From Eubacteriales bacterium (GTDB taxonomy: Bacteria > Bacillota > Clostridia > Lachnospirales > Lachnospiraceae), in contig JAUNPS010000010.1 in assembly GCA_030536575.1 (NCBI GenBank), positions 9,896-73,895 of the forward strand: 64,000 nt of DNA, read 5' to 3'. The notes beneath the pieces were generated by a model. The model was not told where the DNA came from. It saw only the letters and a program-made list of their open reading frames with translations, and did no database searches. Below, in pieces: positions 1 through 9,734 of the stretch. The position numbers and the translations under genes were made by a program. Positions within the stretch are counted from its first letter, which is position 1. The number at the start of each line of letters is the position of its first letter.

Positions 1-112
1 CGGGCCGGCTTGATGCCAAAATATCCCTTCCCGCTAAGCAGTAACCGCTTTCGGGACGGGCCGGTTTGATGCCAAAAATCCCTTCCCGCTAAGCAGTAAC
101 CGCCTTTGAGAC
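1..112. repeat. 56-bp direct repeat, two copies
   Basis: Positions 1-56 and 57-112 are near-identical copies of one unit, sharing the blocks CGGGCCGG, TTGATGCCAAAA and CCCGCTAAGCAGTAACCGC. They lie just beyond the 3' end of the serine hydrolase gene. The left side is cut by the window edge, so there may be more copies. No open frame is supported here. Confidence 0.85.
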
Positions 113-144
113 AGCAGCATGCCCCGAATACAGGGCATGGCAGT

Positions 145-1317
145 TTACAGGGTACTCAAGAGAATGTTCCGCAATTTTCTGGTCAATGACCAGGTTCCGG
201 CGTCTTTCTTCTGCATCCCCATCAGAATCGTCATATTCTCTTCCGGGAAATTCGCAAAATAAGGCCCAAGCCAGCCATCCCATCCATACTCGCCCTGACG
301 CGCCAAAAACGGCGCACGCGCCGGATTCTTACAAATGCGCATCAGATTCGCATAGCTGTGCCCGCCCAAGGTAAACGCTTTGTTAAAGTTCTCCTGCTGC
401 TCGTCGGTCAGCTCACCATTTATCATGAACTGCACGGTCTGTTCTTTTAAAATGCGCACACCGTCCAACTCGCCGCCCTGCCGCAGCATTTTCGCGAAGC
501 GCATATAATCATCCAGCGTAGACGCCAACCCTGCGCCGCCGGACTCGAAAGCCGGTTTCTGCTTCATGCGGTTCTGAATTCCCAGATGATCGCCTGTGTA
601 AAGCTTCAGGGTTCTTCCGGATTCTTCCAGCACGGATTCATACGTCTGCGCCAGCCGCTCCTGTTTCTCCGCCGGAACCCAGAACGCCGTATCTTTCATT
701 CCAAGAGGCCCGGTAATCTCTTTTTCCACAAATTCCGAAAAAGGCATTCCGGAGACCACTTCGACAACCGCGCCCAGGATATCCGCGGAAGTGCCGTACT
801 TCTGAGAGCTGCCCGGCTCGAAGTCCAAAACGCCGCTTCCCAGGGCATTCGCCACTTCCAGCGTCGTCATCGGGTGGTCACTGTAAAGCCGCCGGTCGAT
901 TTCCTCAAACACGGCTGATGCCTGACGGCCGCTTTCGCAGCTCGCATCCGGATAGAGCAGGCCGGAAGTCATGTTCAGAAGATCGTGAACGATGACTTCC
1001 CGCAACGGGATTTTCCGGGTTCCGTCCTGCCAGACGTACTGATTTTTAAAACCTGGGAGGAACTCGGAGACGGGCTGGCACAGATCCAGCTCCCCGCGCT
1101 CCACCAGGATCATCGCCGCGACGGCCGTGACGGGCTTCGACTGGGAATATAGACGGAAGATCGTCTCTCTGGTGAAGGGCTTCTGCTGTTCCCGGTCGGC
1201 CATTCCTTCTGCCAGGAAACAGATTTCTTTTCCGTCTTTTTCTACAAGGAGGCTGACACCTGCTACCAGATTTTCATCAACCGCCTTTTTCATAGCATTT
1301 TGCAATAATGTTTCCAT
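145..1317 (-). CDS. Beta-lactamase-fold serine hydrolase (class C / esterase type)
   Basis: A 390-residue protein of the serine beta-lactamase-like superfamily (AmpC, EstB, DD-peptidase relatives). The SxxK nucleophile motif is S58-Q-S-K61. A Tyr motif appears as YGTS near residue 178, and the C-terminal GWDGWLGPYF block matches the last strand of the family. There is no signal peptide, so a cytoplasmic esterase or peptidase role is likelier than cell-wall work or antibiotic resistance. The ATG follows a GAGGTGA ribosome site. Its stop codon lies inside a short hairpin-bearing sequence (121-151) that recurs near 62.17 kb. Substrate unknown. Confidence 0.85.
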   Translation of the reverse strand: METLLQNAMKKAVDENLVAGVSLLVEKDGKEICFLAEGMADREQQKPFTRETIFRLYSQSKPVTAVAAMILVERGELDLCQPVSEFLPGFKNQYVWQDGTRKIPLREVIVHDLLNMTSGLLYPDASCESGRQASAVFEEIDRRLYSDHPMTTLEVANALGSGVLDFEPGSSQKYGTSADILGAVVEVVSGMPFSEFVEKEITGPLGMKDTAFWVPAEKQERLAQTYESVLEESGRTLKLYTGDHLGIQNRMKQKPAFESGGAGLASTLDDYMRFAKMLRQGGELDGVRILKEQTVQFMINGELTDEQQENFNKAFTLGGHSYANLMRICKNPARAPFLARQGEYGWDGWLGPYFANFPEENMTILMGMQKKDAGTWSLTRKLRNILLSTL

Positions 1318-1421
1318 TTGGGTTCACCTCGTGTCATTCCCCTTTGGGGGATTTTTCTTTATTAATGTAGCACTTTTTGGTGAAAAATGGAATAGTAACT
1401 TTCCACGGAGGTTTCCAGAGC

Positions 1422-1444
1422 CAAAAAGGCTGCGCAAAGCGCAG
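1422..1444 (-). terminator. Intrinsic terminator after the broken Rpn gene
   Basis: On the minus strand CTGCGC-TTT-GCGCAG is followed by CCTTTTT. It sits directly after the last codon of the Rpn-type pseudogene and before the serine hydrolase gene. Confidence 0.7.
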
Positions 1445-1446
1445 AC

Positions 1447-2481
1447 TTAAGGATTTTGCGAAGCCAGGCGCTTTTCTAAAAGGGCAATTCGTTCCTGGGC
1501 TTGAAGCAGTTCTTCTTTTTGCCTTTCGAGTTCGATATTTTTCTGACCCAATTCGATGTCCTTCTGATTTAGTTCGGCATTCTTCTGATCGATCTCCACC
1601 TGCATCTCATCCATCATATACTGCGCCGTATTCCGATCCAAAATCCTCAATTCATCCGAAAAAAATCCCATAACATTCTCCATATTCCGGCATATCGCAT
1701 ATGCCTGTTCATACATAGCAGCAAAATCCTAATACCGCGCAGTCAGCTCCAAAACCACCTCCGGATCATCCTCCGCCAGGAAAGCCAGCCATGCCTCCAA
1801 CCGGTTCCCGATACCTTTATTCTGCCGGACTTTCCGGAAGATGTCAAGAGGAATCAAAACAAATTTTTGAAGCATCTTTATATTCAGCCCAGTATTCGAC
1901 TGCTGCCGGAACGAATGCAGATAAGTCTCCGGAAACTCCTTGAACTCCTTCGGGCTTTTCGCATAAAGCACTATGGTATAAACATCCTTGATGTCCTTAT
2001 AGCTGAACTTCTTCCTTCGTTTGCTCCGAACCTTCTTATACTGCCGCAGAAGCATGTCCGCCGCATAGCAGGAGCACCGCTCCCCCGGAAACGCATAACC
2101 GAATTTCTGGATCTCCACATTTGCAATGCTTCCATCCCCCAGCATTACGATAATATCCGTAACCAGAAGCGCCCCTTCCTCCGCAATCCGCGTATTATCA
2201 TTTGGAAGAACCTCCATAATCGTCACCTGTTTCTCAAGAACCAGGGAAAGAAATTCCTCCAGCCGCTCCGGCGTCGTCGAAGGATTCATAATTTCCTTGA
2301 AAAAAGAGTCATAGAGCATTTTAATGCCCCGTACACCCGTGCAAAAGTCGAGAAACTCTGTCTGCTGCTCCTCGGTCCATGTCAGAAAAGTATCGTTCAG
2401 ATGTGCCGTGCGTCGGATCTCCTCCAGCACCTCCGTTCTTGTGCGAATGTTCGGAAAACGTTCCCGTAAGGTTCTTGCCAT
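1447..2481 (-). pseudogene. Rpn/PD-(D/E)XK nuclease-family gene split by an in-frame TAG
   Basis: Two open segments (2481-1729 and 1716-1447) are in the same frame, separated only by a TAG codon at 1726-1728 followed by four sense codons (D-F-A-A). The first part carries the family core, with an NVEIQ motif near residue 125 and the RRKKFSYKDIKDVYTI block. The second part is the usual tail, a coiled coil of Q-K-N/D-x-E-L repeats. The family (Rpn recombination-promoting nucleases, annotated as PD-(D/E)XK nuclease family transposase) normally has both parts in one chain. The start is ATG 2481, eight bases after AAGGAG; a GTG at 2490 is part of that spacer. A nonsense mutation is the simplest reading; amber readthrough or a sequencing error are alternatives. 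Confidence 0.85.
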
Positions 2482-2659
2482 GCAGATCACTCCTTATAAA
2501 AATTGTTTTGTGAATTTTTGCTTCGAAACGAAGCACTGAAGAAAAGATTCCAAACCGGACGGTTTGAAAAAAGAACTTCGGACAGCAGAAAAGCTGTCAC
2601 AGATAACAGCTTTACCATAGCATGTCCCGCATGAATTTGCAAGAAAATTTCGTCGACTC

Positions 2660-3102
2660 TTTTCGACGTTACAGTTCACACGTCACCAGCTTTTCCCATT
2701 TTTAACCACTAAGACATAACCGGACGTCACCGTGCCGTCGAAAACCTTCCGGGGAACGGGGCAACGTCATCGTCTACGGAAAACCTGCCACTGGCAGCTT
2801 TTTCGCACACTGAGGCGAAACTTCCCCTAACTGCGACTAAGACGCTCAGGAAAGCCTTCCTATTTTATGCACCTTGCCATGCGAGCATGGTATCCGATTC
2901 ACCGGAAAGTCTTAGTACAGGCGATTTCGACATACTTACTTGCCGTGCACGGCACGCCTACATCTCCGTTGGAAACGAAGATTCCGGTGAAAACCGCCCC
3001 TCGAAACACGTCCCCGTAAGCTTTCCGCCTTCCCAGTAACTATACGTAGAAGACTGGGAAGTACACAAAAGCTGGCGTAGGTGTGAACTATAACTTTTCG
3101 AC
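2660..3102. mobile_element. 427-bp non-autonomous transposon (MITE-like) with TIRs and 8-bp TSD
   Basis: This accounts for most of the 2482-3151 gap. Imperfect inverted repeats of about 27 bp lie at 2668-2694 and 3065-3094, both running from GTTA[C/T]AGTTCACAC to CCAGCTTTT. The outer flanks are a perfect direct duplication TTTTCGAC at 2660-2667 and 3095-3102, which marks the element as 2668-3094. The interior has small hairpins (for example TGCCATGCGAGCATGGTA near 2876 and GCCGTGCACGGC near 2942) and no convincing gene. An 8-bp duplication with TIRs of this size is typical of ISL3- or IS256-type transposases acting in trans; no such transposase is in the window. Confidence 0.8.
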
Positions 3103-3151
3103 AATAACGCAAAAAGAACGCTTCCGGCTCTCCCCGAAAGCGTTCCCTCCC

Positions 3152-5113
3152 TCAAAAAATTGAAACCCTCCTCTCCTCCCCAGCCCTCAGCTCATAACCC
3201 CTGCCATCAACCCACAGCGTCCCTCCCGGCACATCCGCCCTCACCCGAATCTCCCGTTCATTCACATGCACCTCAACCGCACCGCCCACCACCGGAACCC
3301 TCCCCGAAAACTCCTTCAAATCCCCAGCCTGCGGCCGCACCTCAAACGTCTCATACGCAATCCCCGTATTCCGCACCCCAAGCCGATAAGCCCCCAGCAA
3401 ATAAATCGGGCTCGCACTCCACGCATGGCACAACGACTTCTCATAAGGATTCCCATACATCGCATAATGCTCCGCCCCCGTCCTATTCGGGTCATACTCC
3501 TCATACAGCGTCGTAGCCCCCGTCTCCAGCATACTCCCGTAATACCTGCGAATCGACTCTTCCAGAAGCCACGGATTCCCTTCCTTACAATGTACCTGGT
3601 TTTCATAAAACTTAAAATACGGCGTGGTAATCTGCCTTACTTCCTCATTCAGGACAACCCGTTCATAAATATCCTTCTTCTGCTCCTCGCTGCACGGCAA
3701 AAACAAATACGACAAAATATTACTCTGCCTGGTAACATTCCGTTTCCCAGACTCATAGCTGTCCACAAAAACCCGCTTCTCCGGATCATAAAACTTCTCG
3801 AAAACCGCCTCCTGGAGCCGCTTCGCCCGCTCCTTGCATTCCCGGTCTTCCTTCCCAATGACCTCGCAGATCCTCCCATAACACTCCAGCGCCTTCGCAT
3901 ACAAAATCTGCTCCCCGCACAGCGCCCCCGTCTTATCCATCGGCGCCCAGTCAATAAAAACCCAGTCCCCCGGCCGCTCCCGCACAAATCCATCCGCATC
4001 CGTCCGCCCAAGGCAGAACGCCATCACCTCATCCATCTGCGGCGCCATCTGTTCCAAAAACTCCCGATCCCCATACGTCACATAATACTCATACAGACTA
4101 ATCATCCAGAAAAACGTATAATCCATAATGGTATTCACATGCCTGCAAAACGGCTTCTTTCCGCCCAGCGCAATCAGCGTCCGCTTCTCCAGCTCCTGAT
4201 CCAGAAACAGATACCGGTTCACAAACAAACTCTGGTACGCATCCGCGGCCCACACCCATCCGTCCCGCTTAATCCCATCCAGGAAAAATTCCCTGCAATT
4301 TAAATGAAACGTATAAGCGGCCACATCCCAGACCCGGTTTACCATATCCTCCCCGCACCGGAATGCTCCCTTGTACTCCAACGGAAGAAATTCATACTCC
4401 GCAGAAACCTCCGCCTTCCGGTCACTGACAAAAAGATACCGGAACGCATACGGCCGATAGGACAAAACGCCATCCTCCGGCGTCTCCTCAAAATGAATCA
4501 CGCTCCACTTCGCATCCAGCGCTTCCTCCCTGGATTCTCCAAACTGCACCCGTACCCGCTCTTTAGTCAACCCACTGAAACGCGTCCGCGCAAACGTTTC
4601 CTTCCCAAAATCAAACAGAACGCCGTCTTCCACCTCTTCCTTTTTCTGATAAAAAATCGGCTCATACGAAAACGGGAAAACCTCCGGCGTCTCCTCCGGG
4701 CTTCCAAACCGCGCATACGTCCCGACAGCCGCCCATTGCTCCGTCAGATCATCCGCCATCCACGACGCATCGCTTTCGATCACCCCATCCACATAAATGC
4801 AGGGAAATGTCCGCATATTCGCCACACGAATTGTCACCGTCACGGTTCCGGGTTCCAGCGCAATCTCCGTCTGCCCGCCATACTTCACCTGATTTTCCGG
4901 TGCATCCCCCACCTCTACAGACAGGTCGCCGCAGGCCCTCACCCGGAAAACGCCGCCCGTTGTCATGACCCGCTTCCGGAACCGCACCACAGGTTCCGGC
5001 GCGTAAAGCTTCCAGACCACCGGCTCCGCATAGCCATACTGCTGTCTTCGGTTATGCACGAGCAAATTGTGATAAACCTCAAATTCTCCAAATTTCCAAA
5101 TCCATTGTGCCAT
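3152..5113 (-). CDS. Alpha-L-rhamnosidase-like six-hairpin glycosidase (GH78-related)
   Basis: A 653-residue protein with an N-terminal beta-sandwich region (about 1-245), an (alpha/alpha)6 catalytic barrel (about 250-590) and a C-terminal beta domain. The DGIKRDGWVWAAD block at 279-291 sits where GH78 enzymes carry their acidic KRD..W..D substrate motif. No signal peptide, so it acts on imported oligosaccharide in the cytoplasm. It is the last gene of module 1, seven bases after the MalG-type permease. The assignment to GH78 or a sister family is by motif and fold pattern; the exact sugar (rhamnoside is likely) cannot be read from sequence alone. Confidence 0.75.
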   Translation of the reverse strand: MAQWIWKFGEFEVYHNLLVHNRRQQYGYAEPVVWKLYAPEPVVRFRKRVMTTGGVFRVRACGDLSVEVGDAPENQVKYGGQTEIALEPGTVTVTIRVANMRTFPCIYVDGVIESDASWMADDLTEQWAAVGTYARFGSPEETPEVFPFSYEPIFYQKKEEVEDGVLFDFGKETFARTRFSGLTKERVRVQFGESREEALDAKWSVIHFEETPEDGVLSYRPYAFRYLFVSDRKAEVSAEYEFLPLEYKGAFRCGEDMVNRVWDVAAYTFHLNCREFFLDGIKRDGWVWAADAYQSLFVNRYLFLDQELEKRTLIALGGKKPFCRHVNTIMDYTFFWMISLYEYYVTYGDREFLEQMAPQMDEVMAFCLGRTDADGFVRERPGDWVFIDWAPMDKTGALCGEQILYAKALECYGRICEVIGKEDRECKERAKRLQEAVFEKFYDPEKRVFVDSYESGKRNVTRQSNILSYLFLPCSEEQKKDIYERVVLNEEVRQITTPYFKFYENQVHCKEGNPWLLEESIRRYYGSMLETGATTLYEEYDPNRTGAEHYAMYGNPYEKSLCHAWSASPIYLLGAYRLGVRNTGIAYETFEVRPQAGDLKEFSGRVPVVGGAVEVHVNEREIRVRADVPGGTLWVDGRGYELRAGEERRVSIF

Positions 5114-5120
5114 CTTTCCA

Positions 5121-5951
5121 TCATCCTTTCACAGCCCCGGCCGTCATCCCTTCCACAATGTGTTTCTGACACAGCAGGAAGAAAATCACAATGGGGATCA
5201 TACTGATCACCGCCGCCGCAAACGCCATATTATAATTCGACGAATGTTCCCCGAAAAACACATACTGCTGCATCGGAATCGTCTTCACCGAATTTTTCTG
5301 CAAAACAAGCAGCGAAACATTAAACTCATTCCAGGCCCACAGCGCATCCAGCACCGCGATCGTCACCGTAATCGGTTTCATAAGCGGAAACACGATCTTC
5401 GTAAAAATCTTCGCCTTCCCGCATCCTTCCAGATAAGCCGCCTCCTCCAGCTCGATCGGCAGCGTCCGGATAAACCCAATAAACATCATAATCGCAAAAG
5501 GCATATTAAATCCCGCAATCAGCACAATTGCCCCAAACCGCGTATTCAAAAGCCCCAGATCCTTATACATCCGGTACAGCGGGATCATCAGCGTCTGGAA
5601 CGGAATCATCATTGCCCCCATCAGCACCGACTCATACAGCCGAAACGCCTTCTTATGATACTGCCTGGCAATCCCATATCCGGCCATAGCGGCCACAGCC
5701 AGCACCAGCAGGACGCTCCCCGTCGTAACCACCAAACTGTTCTTCATCGAATTGACAATATTCGCCTTCTCCATCGCCTCCACATAATTTTCAAAATGCA
5801 GAACCTCCGGCAGCGCCAGTACACTTTTCGCCGTTTCCTGTTTCGACTTAAACGAAAGAAGTACACTGATTAAAAACGGGCTGACAAAAATAATTGCCAT
5901 GCCATAGACAAACACCTTCTGCAAGAATGTCGAGAGCTTCCACTTTTTCAT
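5121..5951 (-). CDS. Carbohydrate ABC transporter permease, MalG type (module 1)
   Basis: A 276-residue inner-membrane subunit with six predicted helices, the first at about residues 15-32. The cytoplasmic EAA loop reads EAAYLEGCGKAKIF, where the common form is EAA.DGA.; the other nine permeases in the window have DGA, so this loop is atypical. The C-terminus GMTAGAVKG is typical of CUT1 permeases. Its start overlaps the upstream permease stop by four bases, which suggests coupled translation. No ATPase gene is nearby. Confidence 0.92.
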   Translation of the reverse strand: MKKWKLSTFLQKVFVYGMAIIFVSPFLISVLLSFKSKQETAKSVLALPEVLHFENYVEAMEKANIVNSMKNSLVVTTGSVLLVLAVAAMAGYGIARQYHKKAFRLYESVLMGAMMIPFQTLMIPLYRMYKDLGLLNTRFGAIVLIAGFNMPFAIMMFIGFIRTLPIELEEAAYLEGCGKAKIFTKIVFPLMKPITVTIAVLDALWAWNEFNVSLLVLQKNSVKTIPMQQYVFFGEHSSNYNMAFAAAVISMIPIVIFFLLCQKHIVEGMTAGAVKG

Positions 5952-6811
5952 TGCGTTTCCACCTCCCTGTTACGGAAAAACCGGTTCAGCCCGGTTCCAA
6001 CCGCCACCAGAATTACCATAAAGACAATCGCCACCGCCTGACCATACCCGGCCTTCTGATACGAATACAGATTCTGATAAATAAAAATGGATATCGTCTC
6101 CGAAGCCTTCGCCGGACCGCCTCCGGTCGCCGCCATCACGGTTCCAAACTCCCGCAGCGCCGTCGTCAGCGTCAAAACAATACACATCGTAAACGACGGC
6201 CCCAAAAGCGGCACCATCACATACCGAAACGTCTGCCATTCCCCCGCCCCGTCGATCTTCGCCGCCTCATAATATTCACTCGAAATATTCGTAAGCCCCG
6301 CAATATAAATCATCAGATTCGAACCCACCTGATTCCACAGCGCAATGATGATAATCCCCAGAATCACCGTCTTCGGATTTCCCAAAAGCGAGCGGGTTCC
6401 CAAAAGCTCTGAAATAATCTGCTTATCAATAAAACTCCACACAAACGCCGCCAGCACCTGGCTGAGCGCCATCGGAATGAAAAAAATCGTTTTCACGAGA
6501 TTCTTCCCGACCATCTTTTTCATCAGAAAGACCGCCAGCGTCAGCGCCAAAACATTATTTAAAGTCGTATAGCCAACCGCAAATACAAGGGTATTCCGGA
6601 TCGGCTTGATAATACTGCTGTCTGAAAAAACTTTCGCAAAATTTTTAAACCCAACATAATTGTACGTCTTCGAAATGCCGTCCCAATCCGTAAAGGCAAT
6701 GTTGATGCCCGACACAAACGGATAGCCGATCGCAAAAATGAACAGCAAAATCGACGGCAGCACAAACAAAAAATAGGTACGGGTATCCCTGGCACTCCTG
6801 TTTCCTCGCAT
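5948..6811 (-). CDS. Carbohydrate ABC transporter permease, MalF type (module 1)
   Basis: A 287-residue six-helix permease of the CUT1 family with the EAA loop EAAKIDGAGEWQTF. I take ATG 6811 as the start because it follows AGAGAGGAGA at good spacing; the longer frame to 6919 would run back across a terminator and into the binding-protein gene. It pairs with the MalG-type subunit to form the membrane pore of importer 1. Confidence 0.9.
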   Translation of the reverse strand: MRGNRSARDTRTYFLFVLPSILLFIFAIGYPFVSGINIAFTDWDGISKTYNYVGFKNFAKVFSDSSIIKPIRNTLVFAVGYTTLNNVLALTLAVFLMKKMVGKNLVKTIFFIPMALSQVLAAFVWSFIDKQIISELLGTRSLLGNPKTVILGIIIIALWNQVGSNLMIYIAGLTNISSEYYEAAKIDGAGEWQTFRYVMVPLLGPSFTMCIVLTLTTALREFGTVMAATGGGPAKASETISIFIYQNLYSYQKAGYGQAVAIVFMVILVAVGTGLNRFFRNREVETQ

Positions 6812-6829
6812 CCTGCTTCTCCTCTCTCT

Positions 6830-6866
6830 AAAAAAACGCGGCCCTCTGTTTCGCACAAAGAGCCGC
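6830..6866 (-). terminator. Intercistronic terminator between binding protein and permease, module 1
   Basis: An 11-bp stem (GCGGCTCTTTG with CAGAGGGCCGC, two G-U pairs) is followed by GTTTTTTT on the minus strand. Lying between the binding-protein stop and the permease start, it should end part of the transcripts and favour the binding protein over the membrane subunits. Confidence 0.8.
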
Positions 6867-6887
6867 ACGGATTTCCTTTCCTCTGTC

Positions 6888-8165
6888 TTAATCAGCGGCA
6901 ATGCGGTCGAACTCTGCATCCAGGTTCGCCAGGCATTCCTCCACGCTGTAGCCGTTCAGCAGGAAGTCCGAAACAACGGTCTGCACAGCATCGCGGTATT
7001 CATTTTCAAAGTTGTGGTCTACGGCGCCAAGACTTACCGTATTGCCCTCTGCAATCGCCGTCACAATGTCTTCCAGGCCCACCGGTGAAGCGCTCTCCGT
7101 ATCCGCATCGGTTCCGACTACGATACAGATCTCGCTGATATTGTCCACAAACGCCTGCACGGATTCCGTAGAAGTATAGTAATCTAAGAATTCTTTCGCC
7201 AGATCCAGATTCGCGCTTTCCGGATTTAATGCATAGCCTTCCGACGGGGACTGTACAACATATTTCGCATCCTCCGCATTGTCCGTCGTCGGCAGCGGGA
7301 AGGTGGACAGGTTCGCTTCTTCATTCATTGCCAGCACATTGTTCGCCGTCCAGTGGCCGTTTAACGTCATTGCCGTTTCCCCATTTGCCAGATCGGTGCA
7401 CACATCATCCCAGGATGTTCCAAAGGGATCGCTGTTCACATAGGAAAGACGCGTCTGGATCCGTTCCAGAACGGCGGCCCAATCCTCACTCTCTGCAAAC
7501 GTCGTTTCCCGGTTCTGAAGATTTACAATGGAATCGCCGTCCTTCATCAGAACGCTGCCAATGTAATCCGCCTGCAGATCCGCCATCAGACACCAGGTTT
7601 CCGAATATGCTCCACCAATCGGCGTAATCCCAGCCTCCTGAAGCGTTTCGCAGACCGCGTAAAACTCCTCCAGCGTCTGCGGTACTTCGGTAATTCCGCA
7701 CTGTTCAAACACGTCTTTATTATAAGTCACTTCCATAATCTGCGTGGAATAAGGAAGTGCATAAGCCTCGCCGTCAACGGTCAGCATATCCAGCACGCCG
7801 TCTTCATAATGGTTCACCGCTTCCGTATCATTCAGCCCCGCCGCATACCCGTTCGCAACGTATTTCTCCACATAGGAATTTTCCAGGGCATAGATATCCG
7901 GCGCGTCGCCGCTGGCAAACTTCGTCTGAAGGGTTGCAATGTAATCGTCGTAGCTCATCCGCTGCACCTCGATCGTCACACCCGGATGCAGCTCCTCAAA
8001 AGCCTCTACCACCGAATCCTCCCACTGGATTTTCAGTTCCTCGGAAGTATGGTTCATCAGGTTCAGCGTTACCTGCTTCCCTTCCTCCGCGAAAGCGCTT
8101 CCCGCGAAGACCGCGGCCAATGCCATAGACGCCGCCATAGCTGCTGCCATTTTTCTTTTATTCAT
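6888..8165 (-). CDS. Extracellular sugar-binding protein (module 1), no lipobox
   Basis: A 425-residue solute-binding protein of the CUT1 (MalE-like) family. A signal peptide of about 26 residues ends AGSAFA-EEG. There is no cysteine in the signal region, so the usual lipid anchor is not predicted; the protein may be anchored by an uncleaved signal helix or be released. The start follows a GGAGGAACC ribosome site. It lies between the kinase/regulator pair and the permeases of the same module. The ligand is unknown; the linked GH78-like enzyme suggests a rhamnose-containing oligosaccharide. Confidence 0.9.
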   Translation of the reverse strand: MNKRKMAAAMAASMALAAVFAGSAFAEEGKQVTLNLMNHTSEELKIQWEDSVVEAFEELHPGVTIEVQRMSYDDYIATLQTKFASGDAPDIYALENSYVEKYVANGYAAGLNDTEAVNHYEDGVLDMLTVDGEAYALPYSTQIMEVTYNKDVFEQCGITEVPQTLEEFYAVCETLQEAGITPIGGAYSETWCLMADLQADYIGSVLMKDGDSIVNLQNRETTFAESEDWAAVLERIQTRLSYVNSDPFGTSWDDVCTDLANGETAMTLNGHWTANNVLAMNEEANLSTFPLPTTDNAEDAKYVVQSPSEGYALNPESANLDLAKEFLDYYTSTESVQAFVDNISEICIVVGTDADTESASPVGLEDIVTAIAEGNTVSLGAVDHNFENEYRDAVQTVVSDFLLNGYSVEECLANLDAEFDRIAAD

Positions 8166-8234
8166 ATTGGGTTCCTCCTGCTTTTTTTGATGGTTTCAGC
8201 ATACCATAGCGTTTTTTTGATCTCTATTCACAAA

Positions 8235-9734
8235 TTATCGGTTTCTTTCACTTTTTACAGATTGCTCTTTCCGGTATTCCGAAACGGAAACTTTCGTGAT
8301 TTTCCGGAAAATGGTGCTGAAATAGGCCGCATTCCGATAGCCCACCTCCTCCGCGATCTCGTACACCTTCAGATTCGTGGACGCCATCAGCTCCTTTGCC
8401 CTGGCAATGCGCAGGCTATTGATATAATGCATCAGATTTTCCCCGGTTTCCGCCTTAAAAAGATTGGAAAAATAATTCTCGCTCAGCTCTACAGCCCCTG
8501 CCACATCCCCAAGCGTAAGATCCTCCGTAAAATGCTCCTGCAAATACCGAAGCGCCTTCTGAATCTCCGGCGATTTCCCCGCATAGGCCTCTTTCTGCCT
8601 CCAGAGTTTCTCCAGTTCCCGGCGCAGAAAGGCTTCTTTTTCGTCCACCGGCCCGCGCCGCACCAGTTCCTCATAAAAAGTAAGCTGCTTCCAGTCGTCC
8701 GCCTTTAACCGCCGGGCATAACACACCATAAACCGCAGAAAGCTTTCATTCAAATGCTTCTCATCCGGCAGCATCCGTCTCAAATGCTCCCGCATCCGCG
8801 CCAGCTCCGCCTCCATCTCTTCCCGCGTCGGCAGACCAGTTTCCTCTTTTGGAATATACACATACGCGCAATTTCGCTCTGCCAGCCTGCTCTCATAGTC
8901 ATAATACAGAAAAATCCGGTTCCGCCCGAACCAATCCTGTAAATCCGCCAGGCGCACGACCTCCTCCAGCAGCTCTTTCGCCTGAAAATCCGCTCCGGAT
9001 TCCCGGCTTAAAAACACCTTCTCCATCCCTTCCGGCCACGCCAGAATCCGTTCCGCAAGGCCGCGCTGCTCCTCTGTCAGCTTCCGCCTGCTCCCGCATT
9101 CCAGCTTCCCAAAAAGCAAAACCCGGCATTCATGATCCGAAACCGCATACAGAATGTTTTCTTCCTGCCGTGCCCTTTTTAAAACGGCCTGCAAGCCCTC
9201 TCCCGGCCCCCAGACCATCGCCGCACAATACATGCACCTTGGCCAAAGCCCGCCAAGCCAATCCGCCGCCTCTTTGGAAAGCGCCCGGTTCCCGCGCAGA
9301 AACAGGCGCAGTTCCTGTTCCATCCGCTCTTTTCCGTCCACTTTTTCTTTCTCCGCTTCGGCCGTTTCGCAAATCTTTAAAACCGTCTGGATCACGTCGG
9401 CGGGATTCATTTCCTGCTTCAAAATATAATCCCTGGCCCCGTATTTCAAAGATTCCCGTACAAATGCGAAATCATCATACGCACTCAGCACCACGATCTG
9501 AATCTCCGGATACTCCGCCCGAACCCGTCTCGTCAGCTCTACCCCGTTCATCTGCGGCATGCTGATATCCGTCAGAAGGATATCTACCGGATTTTTCTTC
9601 AGAAATTCCAGCGCCTGCTTCCCATGGATCGCCTCCCCCACAACCGTAAACCCATATTCCTCCCAGGGTACGCCCTCCCGGATCGCAAACCGGTAATTCG
9701 CATCATCCTCCACAATCAAAATCCGGTAATTCAT
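8235..9734 (-). CDS. YesN-type response regulator with AraC DNA-binding domain (module 1)
   Basis: A 499-residue regulator. The N-terminal receiver (1-120) has the acidic pocket E9-D10-D11, phospho-acceptor D56 and the conserved Lys in DYILKQ. A long middle region of about 250 residues has no recognised motif, and the C-terminal AraC domain (about 395-490) shows the double helix-turn-helix pattern ending in VGYRNAAYFSTIFRK. It overlaps the kinase gene by 32 bases and is probably translated with it. Expected target: the module 1 importer promoter just downstream (8166-8234). Confidence 0.92.
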   Translation of the reverse strand: MNYRILIVEDDANYRFAIREGVPWEEYGFTVVGEAIHGKQALEFLKKNPVDILLTDISMPQMNGVELTRRVRAEYPEIQIVVLSAYDDFAFVRESLKYGARDYILKQEMNPADVIQTVLKICETAEAEKEKVDGKERMEQELRLFLRGNRALSKEAADWLGGLWPRCMYCAAMVWGPGEGLQAVLKRARQEENILYAVSDHECRVLLFGKLECGSRRKLTEEQRGLAERILAWPEGMEKVFLSRESGADFQAKELLEEVVRLADLQDWFGRNRIFLYYDYESRLAERNCAYVYIPKEETGLPTREEMEAELARMREHLRRMLPDEKHLNESFLRFMVCYARRLKADDWKQLTFYEELVRRGPVDEKEAFLRRELEKLWRQKEAYAGKSPEIQKALRYLQEHFTEDLTLGDVAGAVELSENYFSNLFKAETGENLMHYINSLRIARAKELMASTNLKVYEIAEEVGYRNAAYFSTIFRKITKVSVSEYRKEQSVKSERNR